Of a DNA stretch of 64,000 nucleotides, positions 41,782 to 51,153 are shown one piece after another. How positions within the stretch are numbered: position 1 is the stretch's first letter; every line of letters starts with the position of its first letter. The stretch covers positions 82,753-146,752 of the forward strand of contig JAUXNJ010000008.1 in the NCBI GenBank assembly GCA_030682795.1, written 5' to 3'. The position numbers and the translations under genes are program-made. The notes beneath the pieces were generated by a model. That model was not told the origin of the DNA. It saw only the letters and a list, made by a program, of their open reading frames with translations, and ran no database searches. The DNA is from Sphingobacteriaceae bacterium. GTDB taxonomy: Bacteria; Bacteroidota; Bacteroidia; UBA7662.

Positions 41782-42681
41782 CTAATTCAATCTGATTTGT
41801 GTATTTCCAACAAAGGCATTGGTGGTATACACTTCGAAATTATAAACACCAGGCTTCAGATTGACCTCTTCGATCACCAATGAAATGCGATTAATTTTAT
41901 CAGCGCTTGGAGAAGCCTTTAAACTAAAGGACGGCATGATATCTACCGCATTTCCTTTCAGGTATACCGTTGCCTTCTGACTTTTCATGAGGTTGTAAAC
42001 ACCGCCAGATTCATCGCTGAGCACTATGTAAAACGACTCTTCCCGGAGCTTCATAAACTCTTTGCGATCAATGGGCTCAAAGCTCAGTTCCAAATTACGA
42101 GTTCGACGCGCTTTACTGGTTAACCTTTCCCCCTTTAGGGCATCCACTCTAAACGACCGTCCAATGCCTTTGTGAACAATGGTGTTTTCATAATCAGACC
42201 GCATAAGCTCTTGCTGTTCCGCCAACTCATTCATGCGTCCAATGATTTCATTGTTTCGCTTGATGAGTAAGTCGATGCTTTTGCTGAGTTCCAATACTTG
42301 CGCTTCAATTTGATGGTGGTCTAGTTTTAACTCACCAAGGCTAGCTTTAACCTGAATAAGTTCTTTGTTATCCTCCTGTAGCCCCTCAATGGTAATGTCT
42401 TTGGATGTTAATTGCGCACTTGCTTTATCTAAAAATGCATTGAGTTGTTGGTTGGTTGCATCCAAGGTTCTGAATTCTTTTTGGAGAAATCCAAGGTCTT
42501 TATCTACCAATAGTTTTTCTGAAAGCGTTCGTTCTTGCTCTAATTTGGCTATATCTAGGTTTTGTCTCAACTGCTCTTTGTTTAAAAACAGCATGAAAAA
42601 ACCTAGCAAACTGGTGATAGATAGTACAACTACCCCTGCTACAAGCCCCGTAAATAATTTAGTGCGTTTCGAATATGTCAT
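41782..42681 (-). CDS. Membrane-anchored coiled-coil protein, function unknown
   Basis: A 299-residue protein. The N-terminus is cytosolic and basic (MTYSKRTK), followed by one membrane helix (LVAGVVVLSITSLLGFFMLF), a long coiled coil (about residues 30-155, rich in Leu, Glu, Lys and Gln) and a C-terminal beta-rich domain (about 170-299). The ATG at 42681 was preferred to a TTG at 42690. I do not recognise the family; a periplasmic scaffold or cell-envelope role fits the layout. It is separated from the kinase gene upstream by about 70 bp. Confidence 0.8.
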   Translation of the reverse strand: MTYSKRTKLFTGLVAGVVVLSITSLLGFFMLFLNKEQLRQNLDIAKLEQERTLSEKLLVDKDLGFLQKEFRTLDATNQQLNAFLDKASAQLTSKDITIEGLQEDNKELIQVKASLGELKLDHHQIEAQVLELSKSIDLLIKRNNEIIGRMNELAEQQELMRSDYENTIVHKGIGRSFRVDALKGERLTSKARRTRNLELSFEPIDRKEFMKLREESFYIVLSDESGGVYNLMKSQKATVYLKGNAVDIMPSFSLKASPSADKINRISLVIEEVNLKPGVYNFEVYTTNAFVGNTQIRLN

Positions 42682-42752
42682 AATGGCCAAGAATACAAAT
42701 ATTTAAAGAAATAATCAGCTATTTCGAGCTTGGGGATTAAAATAGCATTAAA

Positions 42753-44117
42753 TCATTTTTGTAGCTGCACGGTGAAGGTAGTGCCGCGACCTTCTTTCGA
42801 CTGGACTTTGATTTTGCCATTGTGTAAACGGATGATCCGCTCCACCAAAGAAAGTCCGATGCCATGTCCATGAATCTGTTGGGCATTGCTACTGCGAAAG
42901 AAGGGTTGAAACACCTGTTCTAATTCTGCTTCCGGAATGCCAATGCCTTCATCTCGAACCGCAACGTGAATGCTGTTCCCTTTGCCTTTCACGTCTACAA
43001 AAACTTCCCTATGATGACTGAATTTGATGGCATTTTCCATCAAATTGGTGAAGACGGTGCCAAGGAGTTGTTCGTTTCCTGGTACTTGCAGGTCTTCTGC
43101 CTGGGTAAGCTCGTCGTCTAAGGTAATGTGGATGATGGCCTTGGGCTGCCGCTTTTGGATGTCCGCCTGGCACTGCCACAGCACATCTACCAAAGGAATG
43201 GGCTTGAAAAGGCGAGCGGCATATTCCGAATCAGCTTGGGCCAGCATGAGTAAGCGGTTGGCGATGCTGGTAAGGTTGCGAATATCGTCGAGTACGCTTT
43301 GAATTTTTTCGCGGTATTCTTGTTCGCTGCGGGCTTTGAGTAGCACCACTTCGAGTTGCCCTTGAATGGCAGTGAGCGGAGTACGTAGCTCATGGGATGC
43401 ATTGGCTACGAAATTGCGCTGCATGGCTAAACTGCCTTCAATGCGGTCGAGCATGCTGTTAAAGGTGGCGGTCAAACTGCTCAATTCGTCCTTTGAACCA
43501 CTGTCGTCGAGGCGCTCGTTGAGGTTGATGAAGCTGATTTGATCTACTTGCCCAATGATACTTCTGATTGGGCGCAATGCTTGTCCGGCATAAATCCAGG
43601 CCAAAACCATCAAAAAAAGCAAACTGAACACAAAAACTGCAATCAATACACGCCGGAGGTTCCGCAGTTGTTCAAAACCAACCAAATCAGTAGCAGCACT
43701 AACAACCACCAATCGGTTGTAACGGTCGGCAAACATAAGTCCGGCCAATTCGTAATCACCTTGCTCAAAGCGGATTTCTTTCGCTAATCGAACTTCGTCG
43801 AGCATGGCTTTGGTAATCGAGATGCTGCTGTCAGTATCACTACTATAGAGCAACTCATTTTTGAAATTGTAGACGTAAAAGTGTTCGTCGGTGAGCGAGG
43901 CCACTCCTAATTCGCGTAGCTCTTCAAGGCGCTCTGGCTCCAAGCCCTCGAGTTCCATCAGGAGCACGGTTTTGTTGAGCGCACTGGCTTTGAGCTGCTC
44001 ATAAAATGAGGTCTTGCGGTAGTCGGCCGAGGTAAAGTAAATAGCCAGCGATGAAAATAGCTGAATGAAGGCCACAATGGCCACAAACTGGTAGGTGAGC
44101 CGGCTACGGATTTGCAT
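42753..44117 (-). CDS. Sensor histidine kinase (CusS/EnvZ-like, HAMP type)
   Basis: A 454-residue inner-membrane kinase. Two membrane helices (about residues 10-30 and 155-178) enclose a periplasmic sensor of about 125 residues. A HAMP domain (QALRPIRSIIGQVDQIS) follows, then HisKA with the phospho-accepting His near residue 242 in NASHELRTPL, then HATPase_c (NLMENAIKFS, RDEGIGIPE, GHGIGLSLVERI). The signal is unknown. The start shares one base with the stop of the OmpR-type regulator gene, so the two form a coupled pair downstream of carB. Confidence 0.95.
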   Translation of the reverse strand: MQIRSRLTYQFVAIVAFIQLFSSLAIYFTSADYRKTSFYEQLKASALNKTVLLMELEGLEPERLEELRELGVASLTDEHFYVYNFKNELLYSSDTDSSISITKAMLDEVRLAKEIRFEQGDYELAGLMFADRYNRLVVVSAATDLVGFEQLRNLRRVLIAVFVFSLLFLMVLAWIYAGQALRPIRSIIGQVDQISFINLNERLDDSGSKDELSSLTATFNSMLDRIEGSLAMQRNFVANASHELRTPLTAIQGQLEVVLLKARSEQEYREKIQSVLDDIRNLTSIANRLLMLAQADSEYAARLFKPIPLVDVLWQCQADIQKRQPKAIIHITLDDELTQAEDLQVPGNEQLLGTVFTNLMENAIKFSHHREVFVDVKGKGNSIHVAVRDEGIGIPEAELEQVFQPFFRSSNAQQIHGHGIGLSLVERIIRLHNGKIKVQSKEGRGTTFTVQLQK

Positions 44118-44788
44118 CAGGCGTCAATCATATAACCCATCCCAATCATGGTTTGGATCAGCTTGGTTTCAAAGTCTTTATCAATTTTTTTACGTAAAAA
44201 ATTCACGTAAACATCTACTACATTGGTGCCGGTATCAAAATGAATGTCCCATACATCCCCAGCAATTTGCTGGCGCGATACCACTTTGCCTTTGTTTAGC
44301 ATGAGGTATTCGAGCAAGGAGTACTCCTTGGCTGTGAGGGTGATGATTTGACCAGAGCGAATGGCTAATTTTTTGTCAGTATCAAGCTCTAAGTCGCCAA
44401 CCACCAATTTATTGCCTTCCATATCGGGATTGGCACGGCGCACCAAGGCTTTGATTCGAGCTACCAATTCACTGAATTCAAAAGGCTTTACCAGATAATC
44501 GTCGGCGCCCGAGTCAAAGCCGGCAAGCTTGTCTTCGCTAGTTCCTAAGGCAGTAAGCATAAGTATAGGCAAACGGGGCTGCTTGGCACGGAGGGCTTTG
44601 CAAACTTCTAAACCACTCATGCCGGGTAGAAGCAGGTCAAGGACTAAAAAGTCGTAGCGCTTTTCCTCGGCCATTTTTTTGCCTGTAAGGCCGTCAAAGG
44701 CCACATCTACCTGGTTCCCGAGCTCTTCTAAGCCCTGTTGGATGAAGGCTGCTACCTTCCGCTCATCTTCTACTACAAGTATTTTCAT
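44117..44788 (-). CDS. Response regulator, OmpR/PhoB family (CusR-like)
   Basis: A 223-residue regulator with a receiver (VVEDERKVAAF; phospho-Asp near residue 51 in FLVLDLLLPG; Lys in YLVKPFEFSELVARI) and a winged-helix output domain (LTAKEYSLLEYLMLNKGKVV, then GTNVVDVYVNFLRKKID). It resembles CusR/CopR-type regulators, which often control metal efflux, but no efflux genes are adjacent. The gene starts 3 nt after the carB stop, so it may be read from the carB promoter. Confidence 0.95.
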   Translation of the reverse strand: MKILVVEDERKVAAFIQQGLEELGNQVDVAFDGLTGKKMAEEKRYDFLVLDLLLPGMSGLEVCKALRAKQPRLPILMLTALGTSEDKLAGFDSGADDYLVKPFEFSELVARIKALVRRANPDMEGNKLVVGDLELDTDKKLAIRSGQIITLTAKEYSLLEYLMLNKGKVVSRQQIAGDVWDIHFDTGTNVVDVYVNFLRKKIDKDFETKLIQTMIGMGYMIDA

Positions 44789-44791
44789 TTC

Positions 44792-47611
44792 TTATCGACT
44801 AAGGTACATCGATTTCCGCTTATATAAATCACGGAAATACGGGTCCTTCAAGTCTTTTATGAAACGAATGGCCTCGCCAGTCGACTTCATTTCAGGGCCC
44901 AATTCCTTGTTTACGTTCGGAAACTTCTCGAAAGAAAACACAGGTTCTTTAATTGCCCAACCTTCTAATCGTTTTTTAATGTCGAAATCTTTGAGTTTGT
45001 GGGTGCCAAGCATCACTTTGGTGGCGATATTAACAAAAGGCACGTCGTAAGCTTTTGCCAAAAATGGCACCGTACGCGACGCACGGGGGTTTGCTTCGAT
45101 CACATACACCATTTCGTTTTTGATGGCAAACTGCACATTCATCAGGCCAGAAATATTTAAGGCATGTGCAAGTTTTTTGGTGTACTCTTCCATTTGCGAT
45201 ACAACCAGGGGCGACAAACCGAAGGGCGGCAGCACTGAGTTCGAGTCGCCCGAGTGGATACCCGCCGGCTCAATGTGCTCCATCACACCGCAAATCAGCA
45301 CCTCTTCGCCATCACAAATACAGTCAGTTTCTGCTTCCATGGCCCGGTCGAGGAAGTGGTCGATGAGGATGCGGTTGCCAGGTATCTTACGCAGTAAATC
45401 TACTACAGCATGCTCAAGTTCTTGCTCGTTGATTACGATGCTCATGCCTTGACCGCCGAGTACATAACTAGGGCGCACCAAAACTGGGTAGCCCACCTCA
45501 CGCGCAATGTCGAGTGCTTCTTCAGCCGTTTCAGCAACCCCGTATTTTGGATAAGGGATGTCGAGCTCTTTCAGCAAATCGCTGAAACGACCGCGGTCCT
45601 CTGCCAAATCCATATTGGTGAAATTGGTGCCGATGATTTTAATGCCAGCATTTTCGAGGTGCTCAGCCAATTTTAAGGCGGTTTGGCCACCTAGTTGCAC
45701 AATCACGCCTTCAGGCTTCTCATGCTCTACAATGTCGAGTAAATGCTCCCAAAACACGGGCTCGAAGTAAAGTTTATCGGCCATGTTGAAGTCGGTGCTC
45801 ACCGTTTCGGGATTACAATTGATCATGATGGCCTCGTAGCCCACCTCGCGGGCAGCTAACAAGCCATGTACACAGCTGTAGTCGAATTCGATGCCTTGTC
45901 CGATGCGGTTGGGACCGCTGCCCAACACTATAATTTTCTTTTTATCGGTACGTACCGATTCGTTTTCGGTATCGTAAGTGCTGTAATAATAAGGTGTTTC
46001 GGCCTTGAACTCGGCTGCGCAGGTATCTACCAGCTTCCAAACGCGGTTCAATCCAAGCTCTTTGCGCTTGGCGCGCACATCCGCTTCTGAGGTGGTATCG
46101 CCCAACACATGCGCAATTTGGGCATCTGCAAAGCCGTTTTTCTTGAGCTCGTCGAGCAAACCCTTGGGCAAGCTGCTGAGCGTATAGCGGCGCAATTCTG
46201 CTTGTAAATCTACAATGTGCTGAATCTGGCGCAAAAACCAGGGGTCGATGCGGGTGGCTTTTTGTACCGATTTAACGGGTACTCCTAAGGCTAAAGCATC
46301 ATGTACATGAAACAAGCGGTCCCAGCTGGCATACTCCAAGCTGTGCATGAGCTTGTCGAGATTTTTCTCCTCTTTGCCATCTGCCCCTAAGCCGAGGCGA
46401 TTGATTTCTAAACTCTGACAAGCCTTTTGCAGGGCTTCATTGAAGCTGCGGCCGATGCCCATTACCTCACCTACCGATTTCATTTGGAAGCCGAGGGTGC
46501 GGTCGGCACCAGGGAATTTATCAAAGTTCCACTTGGGAATTTTAACAATCACATAGTCTAAGGTCGGCTCAAAATAAGCCGAAGTGCTCATGGTGATTTG
46601 ATTTGGCAGCTCGTCGAGGTTGTACCCAATAGCAAGCTTGGCGGCGATTTTGGCAATCGGATAGCCGGTGGCTTTGGAGGCAAGGGCCGACGAACGTGAA
46701 ACGCGTGGGTTGATCTCGATGGCGATCAGCTGCTCGGTTTCGGGATCCATGGCAAATTGTACGTTACAACCCCCAGCAAAATTGCCAATGGCACGCATCA
46801 TTTTGATCGACTGGTTGCGCATGTCCTGGAAGGCAGTATCGCTCAAGGTCATGGCCGGTGCCACCGTAATGCTATCACCCGTATGAATGCCCATCGGGTC
46901 AAAGTTTTCGATGGTACAAATGATACAAACGTTATCGTTGTTGTCGCGCAGCAACTCCAACTCGTATTCTTTCCAACCCAAAACGGCTTTGTCGATGAGT
47001 ACTTCGTGGGTAGGTGAGGCTGCCAATCCACGCACCAGGGCTTTTTCAAAGTCTTCTTTGTGGCGGATGACCGCACCACCGGTGCCGCCTAGGGTGTAAG
47101 AAGGGCGAATAACCAACGGAAAGCCAATTTCTTCAGCGGCTTCTTTACCTTCTAAAAAGGAGTTGGCAATTTTGGAGGGGGCTACTGCCACGCCAATTTT
47201 ACCCATGAGTTTGCGGAATTCTTCGCGGTTTTCGGTGGTTTCTATCGCGGCAATATCTACCCCAATCATCCGAACGCCATACTTTTCCCAAATGCCCAAC
47301 TCATCGGCTTCTTTACAGAGGTTGAGCGCGGTTTGACCGCCCATGGTAGGCAGTACCGCATCGATTTGACGCTCTTGTAGGATTTGTTCTATCGACTCAA
47401 CCGTTAATGGCAACAGATACACATGGTCGGCTGTTACTTTATCGGTCATGATGGTGGCCGGGTTCGAGTTAATCAGGGCTACTTCTATCCCTTCCTCCTT
47501 CAGCGAACGCGCTGCTTGTGAACCGGAATAGTCGAATTCGCAGGCTTGGCCAATAACGATGGGGCCGCTACCGACAATGAGTACTGATTTGATTGAATGA
47601 TCCCTGGGCAT
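44792..47611 (-). CDS. carB: Carbamoyl-phosphate synthase large chain, without C-terminal allosteric domain
   Basis: A 939-residue CarB that makes carbamoyl phosphate for pyrimidine and arginine synthesis. Both ATP-grasp halves are complete: SVLIVGSGPIVIGQACEFDY and VIRPSYTLGGTGG in the first, KIIVLGSGPNRIGQGIEFDY and VLVRPSYVLGGQGM in the second. The protein ends at GPEMKSTGEAIRFIKDLKDP plus 15 residues. The MGS-like regulatory domain of about 130 residues, which binds UMP and ornithine in E. coli, is absent. There is no frameshift; the stop is natural and the next gene begins 3 nt later. I recall shortened CarB in other Bacteroidota. carA is not in the window. Confidence 0.95.
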   Translation of the reverse strand: MPRDHSIKSVLIVGSGPIVIGQACEFDYSGSQAARSLKEEGIEVALINSNPATIMTDKVTADHVYLLPLTVESIEQILQERQIDAVLPTMGGQTALNLCKEADELGIWEKYGVRMIGVDIAAIETTENREEFRKLMGKIGVAVAPSKIANSFLEGKEAAEEIGFPLVIRPSYTLGGTGGAVIRHKEDFEKALVRGLAASPTHEVLIDKAVLGWKEYELELLRDNNDNVCIICTIENFDPMGIHTGDSITVAPAMTLSDTAFQDMRNQSIKMMRAIGNFAGGCNVQFAMDPETEQLIAIEINPRVSRSSALASKATGYPIAKIAAKLAIGYNLDELPNQITMSTSAYFEPTLDYVIVKIPKWNFDKFPGADRTLGFQMKSVGEVMGIGRSFNEALQKACQSLEINRLGLGADGKEEKNLDKLMHSLEYASWDRLFHVHDALALGVPVKSVQKATRIDPWFLRQIQHIVDLQAELRRYTLSSLPKGLLDELKKNGFADAQIAHVLGDTTSEADVRAKRKELGLNRVWKLVDTCAAEFKAETPYYYSTYDTENESVRTDKKKIIVLGSGPNRIGQGIEFDYSCVHGLLAAREVGYEAIMINCNPETVSTDFNMADKLYFEPVFWEHLLDIVEHEKPEGVIVQLGGQTALKLAEHLENAGIKIIGTNFTNMDLAEDRGRFSDLLKELDIPYPKYGVAETAEEALDIAREVGYPVLVRPSYVLGGQGMSIVINEQELEHAVVDLLRKIPGNRILIDHFLDRAMEAETDCICDGEEVLICGVMEHIEPAGIHSGDSNSVLPPFGLSPLVVSQMEEYTKKLAHALNISGLMNVQFAIKNEMVYVIEANPRASRTVPFLAKAYDVPFVNIATKVMLGTHKLKDFDIKKRLEGWAIKEPVFSFEKFPNVNKELGPEMKSTGEAIRFIKDLKDPYFRDLYKRKSMYLSR

Positions 47612-47654
47612 GGAGCGATAGATTTAGATGGAGAGCGCTGATTTCAAAATTGTG

Positions 47655-47662
47655 CAAAGATA
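47655..47662 (-). promoter_or_regulatory. -7 promoter element TATCTTTG of carB
   Basis: An exact TAnnTTTG match on the minus strand, 43 nt before the carB ATG. Confidence 0.55.
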
Positions 47663-47934
47663 TGAAAAAAGGGGAGGGGAACGAAGAATTTAAGGGTTGA
47701 TTACGGGCTTTAAAGGACGAAAGGCCGAGCTGTAGAGGGTGCCGAAAGTAATGGCTGTCGACACCAACTGATTGAATCAGTTTAAACTCAAAAATCGCAA
47801 GGAGGGCGGACTAATTCCGAAGAATTGCTTCAGAAACATTCTTTTTTTGCCATTATTTAACACAAAATGGCATGTTAAATTGCGTGTATTTTGCCATGTT
47901 TGTGCTTCCGTAATTTGTCAAATTTATACTCCAA
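47663..47934. promoter_or_regulatory. Control region of the TonB receptor gene with inverted repeats
   Basis: No gene is visible here. AACTGATT-G-AATCAGTT at 47766-47782 is a perfect 17-bp palindrome. Nearer the TonB receptor gene, TGCCATT (47848-47854) and AATGGCA (47866-47872) form an inverted pair, and a further TGCCAT lies at 47892-47897. These are candidate operator sites. No exact TAnnTTTG element precedes the receptor ATG; TATTTTG and TAATTTG occur with a one-base shorter gap. Confidence 0.45.
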
Positions 47935-50232
47935 ATGCTGCGATTTCGCGCTTTTTTTTTAATCCTGGGTATTTGCACCACGCAAGCAGTGCAAGCCCAA
48001 ACCTTCACCATCAGCGGTTATGTGAAAGATGCCGAGACAGGCGAAGCGCTTATCGGAGCTGCTATTGCTGTGAGCGGAACACCGCCAAGAGGGACGGCAA
48101 CAAATGTATACGGCTATTATGCTTTTAACCTACCCCCGGGTGAATACGAATTGTTGGTGTCGTATTTGGGCTACGAGCAGTTCAAACAAAAGCTTCGCGT
48201 AACAGCAGCGCAAAAGGTAAACGTTAATTTATCTCCCGCTCGCCAGCAACTCAAAGAAGTTGTGGTTACGGGTGAAGCCGAAGACCAGCGCCTGCGACAA
48301 AGTCAGATGGGCGTTGAAAAAATGAACATTGCCACGGTGAACAAACTCCCGATTTTATTTGGAGAGCGTGATGTACTTAAGTCGATGCAGCTGTTACCAG
48401 GGGTAAAAGCAGGGGGCGAAGGTCAGAGCGGTTTTTCAGTGCGCGGTGGCAATCTCGACCAAAACCTCATTTTGCTAGATGATGCACCTGTTTACAATGC
48501 CTCGCATTTGTTGGGCTTCTTTTCAACTTTTAACTCCGACGCCATTAAAGACCTTACCCTGCACAAAGGCACGGCACCCGCTAATTTTGGGGGAAGACTG
48601 GCTTCCGTGGTGGATGTACGGATGAAAGAAGGCAATAATCAAAAGTACAATGTTTCGGGTGGACTGGGTTTGATTGCTTCTCGGCTCAATGTGGAAGGCC
48701 CCATTCAGGAAGGGCGTTCTTCGTTTTTACTTTCGGGTCGTCGTACCTATGCTGATGTGTTTTTGAGGTTGAACGATGAATTTGCAAATAACCAGCTCTA
48801 CTTCTACGATTTTAATGCGAAACTCAATTACAGGCTGACAGAGAAAGATCACATTTATCTTTCGGGGTATTTCGGACGAGATGTTTTTAGTTTTAACAAT
48901 CAATTTGGCATCAATTGGGGCAATGCCACAGGCACTTTGCGCTACACGCGCTTGATTAGTGACAAATTGTTCCTCAACAGCTCACTCATTTATAGCAATT
49001 ACGACTACAACATCGGCTTTTCGACCAGCGCGCTCAACTTCAATATTAAGTCGGGGATTGAAGACTGGAACATCAAACAAGAACTGCAGTATTTCGCGAG
49101 TAATTCACAACAATGGAAGTTCGGATACAATGTAATTTATCATACCGTAACACCTGGTTTGGTAAATGCACAAAACACCGACATCAGGAGTTTGCAAAAG
49201 CGCGGATTGGAGTCTGCGGCCTATGTAAGCCACGATTGGAAGCCCAACGAGCGCTTTAGTATTACTTCAGGACTTCGGATTAGTCATTTTGCGGCCCTTG
49301 GTGGCAGCGATTATTATACCCTAGATGCCAATCGCACGGTCATCGACACCTTTAATCCCGCTGGTATTGCCGCCCAATACGCCTTTTTGGAGCCGCGTAT
49401 TGCAGTTAATTACAACCTTACCGCCACATCTAGCTTAAAAACCGCCTATACCCGCAATACCCAGCACATTCACTTGGTGAGCAACGCGATTGCTTCTACC
49501 CCAACCGACCGCTGGCTGATGACAACCAACAATGTGGCTCCAGAAATTGGAGACCAAGTATCGATCGGCTATTTCCGTAATTTTAAGGAGAATACCTATG
49601 AGTTTAGCGTGGAGACTTATTACAAATGGATGCAAAACCAGCTTGATTATAAGGATGGCGCCAACGATCAAGCCACGGTGATTGATCCTGAACTGTTGTT
49701 TGGAGACGGGCGCGCGTATGGTTTAGAATGGTTGTTCCGCAAGAACAAAGGCCGTTTCACAGGCTGGTTGAGCTATACGCTTTCGCGCTCCGAGCGTCGC
49801 ATCGAGGGCATCAACCAAGGGCAGTGGTATGCTGCCCGACAAGACCGTACCCACGACATTGCTGTGGTAGCTTTGTATGAATTTACTGAGCGCTTTAATG
49901 TGTCGGCAGCCTGGGTATATCAAACAGGCAATGCCGTAACCTTTCCGGCGGGTAAATACAACATTGCCGATCAGGTGGTTTGGTTGTATACCGAGCGCAA
50001 TGGTTACCGCATGCCAGCTTACCATCGCCTCGATTTGGGCGCTACTTACCAGCTCAAGCCCAAGCGCAAATACAGCAGCGAGCTGGCCTTTAGTTTGTAC
50101 AATGCCTACGGCCGCCAAAATCCTTTCCTCATTAACTTCCAACAAAGTGCTACCAATCCCAACCGCACTGTAGCAGTACAAACAGCTCTATTTCGCTGGG
50201 TACCTGCAGTGAGCTGGAATTTTAAATTTTAA
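47935..50232 (+). CDS. TonB-dependent receptor with carboxypeptidase-regulatory-like domain
   Basis: A 765-residue outer-membrane transporter. The signal peptide is about residues 1-22 (ending TTQAVQAQ). A CarboxypepD_reg-like beta-sandwich (TISGYVKDAETGEALIGAAI) follows at about 23-100, then the plug (VRGGNLDQNLILLDDAPVYN; about 115-215) and a 22-stranded barrel that ends in the aromatic WNFKF. It imports a large substrate using proton motive force from TonB-ExbBD. The adjacent DUF4249 lipoprotein, 3 bp downstream, is the usual partner in Bacteroidota. The substrate is unknown; it is not a SusC-type receptor with SusD. Confidence 0.93.
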   Translation: MLRFRAFFLILGICTTQAVQAQTFTISGYVKDAETGEALIGAAIAVSGTPPRGTATNVYGYYAFNLPPGEYELLVSYLGYEQFKQKLRVTAAQKVNVNLSPARQQLKEVVVTGEAEDQRLRQSQMGVEKMNIATVNKLPILFGERDVLKSMQLLPGVKAGGEGQSGFSVRGGNLDQNLILLDDAPVYNASHLLGFFSTFNSDAIKDLTLHKGTAPANFGGRLASVVDVRMKEGNNQKYNVSGGLGLIASRLNVEGPIQEGRSSFLLSGRRTYADVFLRLNDEFANNQLYFYDFNAKLNYRLTEKDHIYLSGYFGRDVFSFNNQFGINWGNATGTLRYTRLISDKLFLNSSLIYSNYDYNIGFSTSALNFNIKSGIEDWNIKQELQYFASNSQQWKFGYNVIYHTVTPGLVNAQNTDIRSLQKRGLESAAYVSHDWKPNERFSITSGLRISHFAALGGSDYYTLDANRTVIDTFNPAGIAAQYAFLEPRIAVNYNLTATSSLKTAYTRNTQHIHLVSNAIASTPTDRWLMTTNNVAPEIGDQVSIGYFRNFKENTYEFSVETYYKWMQNQLDYKDGANDQATVIDPELLFGDGRAYGLEWLFRKNKGRFTGWLSYTLSRSERRIEGINQGQWYAARQDRTHDIAVVALYEFTERFNVSAAWVYQTGNAVTFPAGKYNIADQVVWLYTERNGYRMPAYHRLDLGATYQLKPKRKYSSELAFSLYNAYGRQNPFLINFQQSATNPNRTVAVQTALFRWVPAVSWNFKF

Positions 50233-50235
50233 GCG

Positions 50236-51057
50236 ATGATGAAACGTATTTTAATAAGCATTTTGCTACTCGGAAGTTTAACCGCTTGCGAAAAGGAAAT
50301 AGACATCGACCTCAACAGTGCCGATCCAAAATTAGTGATTGAAGCCCTGTTAGATGATTCGGGTAGAGGCGCCTGGGTGAAACTCACCAAAACGGTAAAT
50401 TTCAGTGATACTTTTGGTCCGCCAATTCAATCTGGCGCTATCGTAGTGCTGATTCGGCTTGCTGATAACAGACGTGACACGTTGCAACAATTGCCCGACA
50501 GTGCTTACATTTTGCCCAATTATGTACCTGTTTATGGGGAGCAATACGCTTTCGAAATTACGCATCAAGGCGATTTTTACAGAGCTACTGCACGTATGCC
50601 ACAACCCATTCCTATCGATTCGGTGGTAATTGATCCGTTTTTTGGACCTGGAGGACTTCCTGGCAACCCGGCTGACCCTGCCAACCGGCGCAATGCCTTG
50701 TTGTATGCGTTTTACCAAGACCCACCAGGGGTTCGCAATTATTTTCAAATTCAGGCTTTCCAAAACGATACCGCAACGGCCAATTTGTTTCTCTACAATG
50801 ATGAAGTGAATACGGGTGGTTTTCAGGTTAGTCCTGTTTTTGTGCAAACCTACATCAATGGCCGTATTCGGCTGGAGTTGCATCACATCGATGCGGCTGT
50901 ATTCCGCTACCTCACCAATCTCAATACCAATATTGGCCAGTCGAGTGCCTCACCCGCCAATCCTATTTCAAATTTTAGCGGCGGGGCCCTGGGCTATTTT
51001 AAGTTGTTTGCCAATACTTCGGCATTTTTGCAATTGGTAGAGCCAACTACACCGTAA
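50236..51057 (+). CDS. DUF4249 family lipoprotein
   Basis: A 273-residue lipoprotein. The signal peptide MMKRILISILLLGSLTACEK has the lipobox LTAC, and the start could be the second Met. The mature part (KLVIEALLDDSGRGAWVKLT, PPIQSGAIVVL) matches DUF4249, a family normally encoded next to TonB receptors of the type found just upstream. It probably sits on the outer membrane and helps capture or transfer the substrate. This is inference from context. A bidirectional terminator follows. Confidence 0.9.
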   Translation: MMKRILISILLLGSLTACEKEIDIDLNSADPKLVIEALLDDSGRGAWVKLTKTVNFSDTFGPPIQSGAIVVLIRLADNRRDTLQQLPDSAYILPNYVPVYGEQYAFEITHQGDFYRATARMPQPIPIDSVVIDPFFGPGGLPGNPADPANRRNALLYAFYQDPPGVRNYFQIQAFQNDTATANLFLYNDEVNTGGFQVSPVFVQTYINGRIRLELHHIDAAVFRYLTNLNTNIGQSSASPANPISNFSGGALGYFKLFANTSAFLQLVEPTTP

Positions 51058-51102
51058 ATGCCAGCGGTCTGGAAAAGGAAGTCTTTTCTTCGTGATAACT
51101 GC

Positions 51103-51140
51103 AAAAAAAAGCAGCATCCTTTTACCGATGCTGCTTTTTT
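51103..51140. terminator. Bidirectional terminator between the DUF4249 gene and pckG
   Basis: GCAGCATC and GATGCTGC form a perfect 8-bp stem extended by A/T pairs to 14 bp, with an 8-nt loop and T-runs on both strands. Confidence 0.92.
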
Positions 51141-51153
51141 GTTGGAGCTAGTT

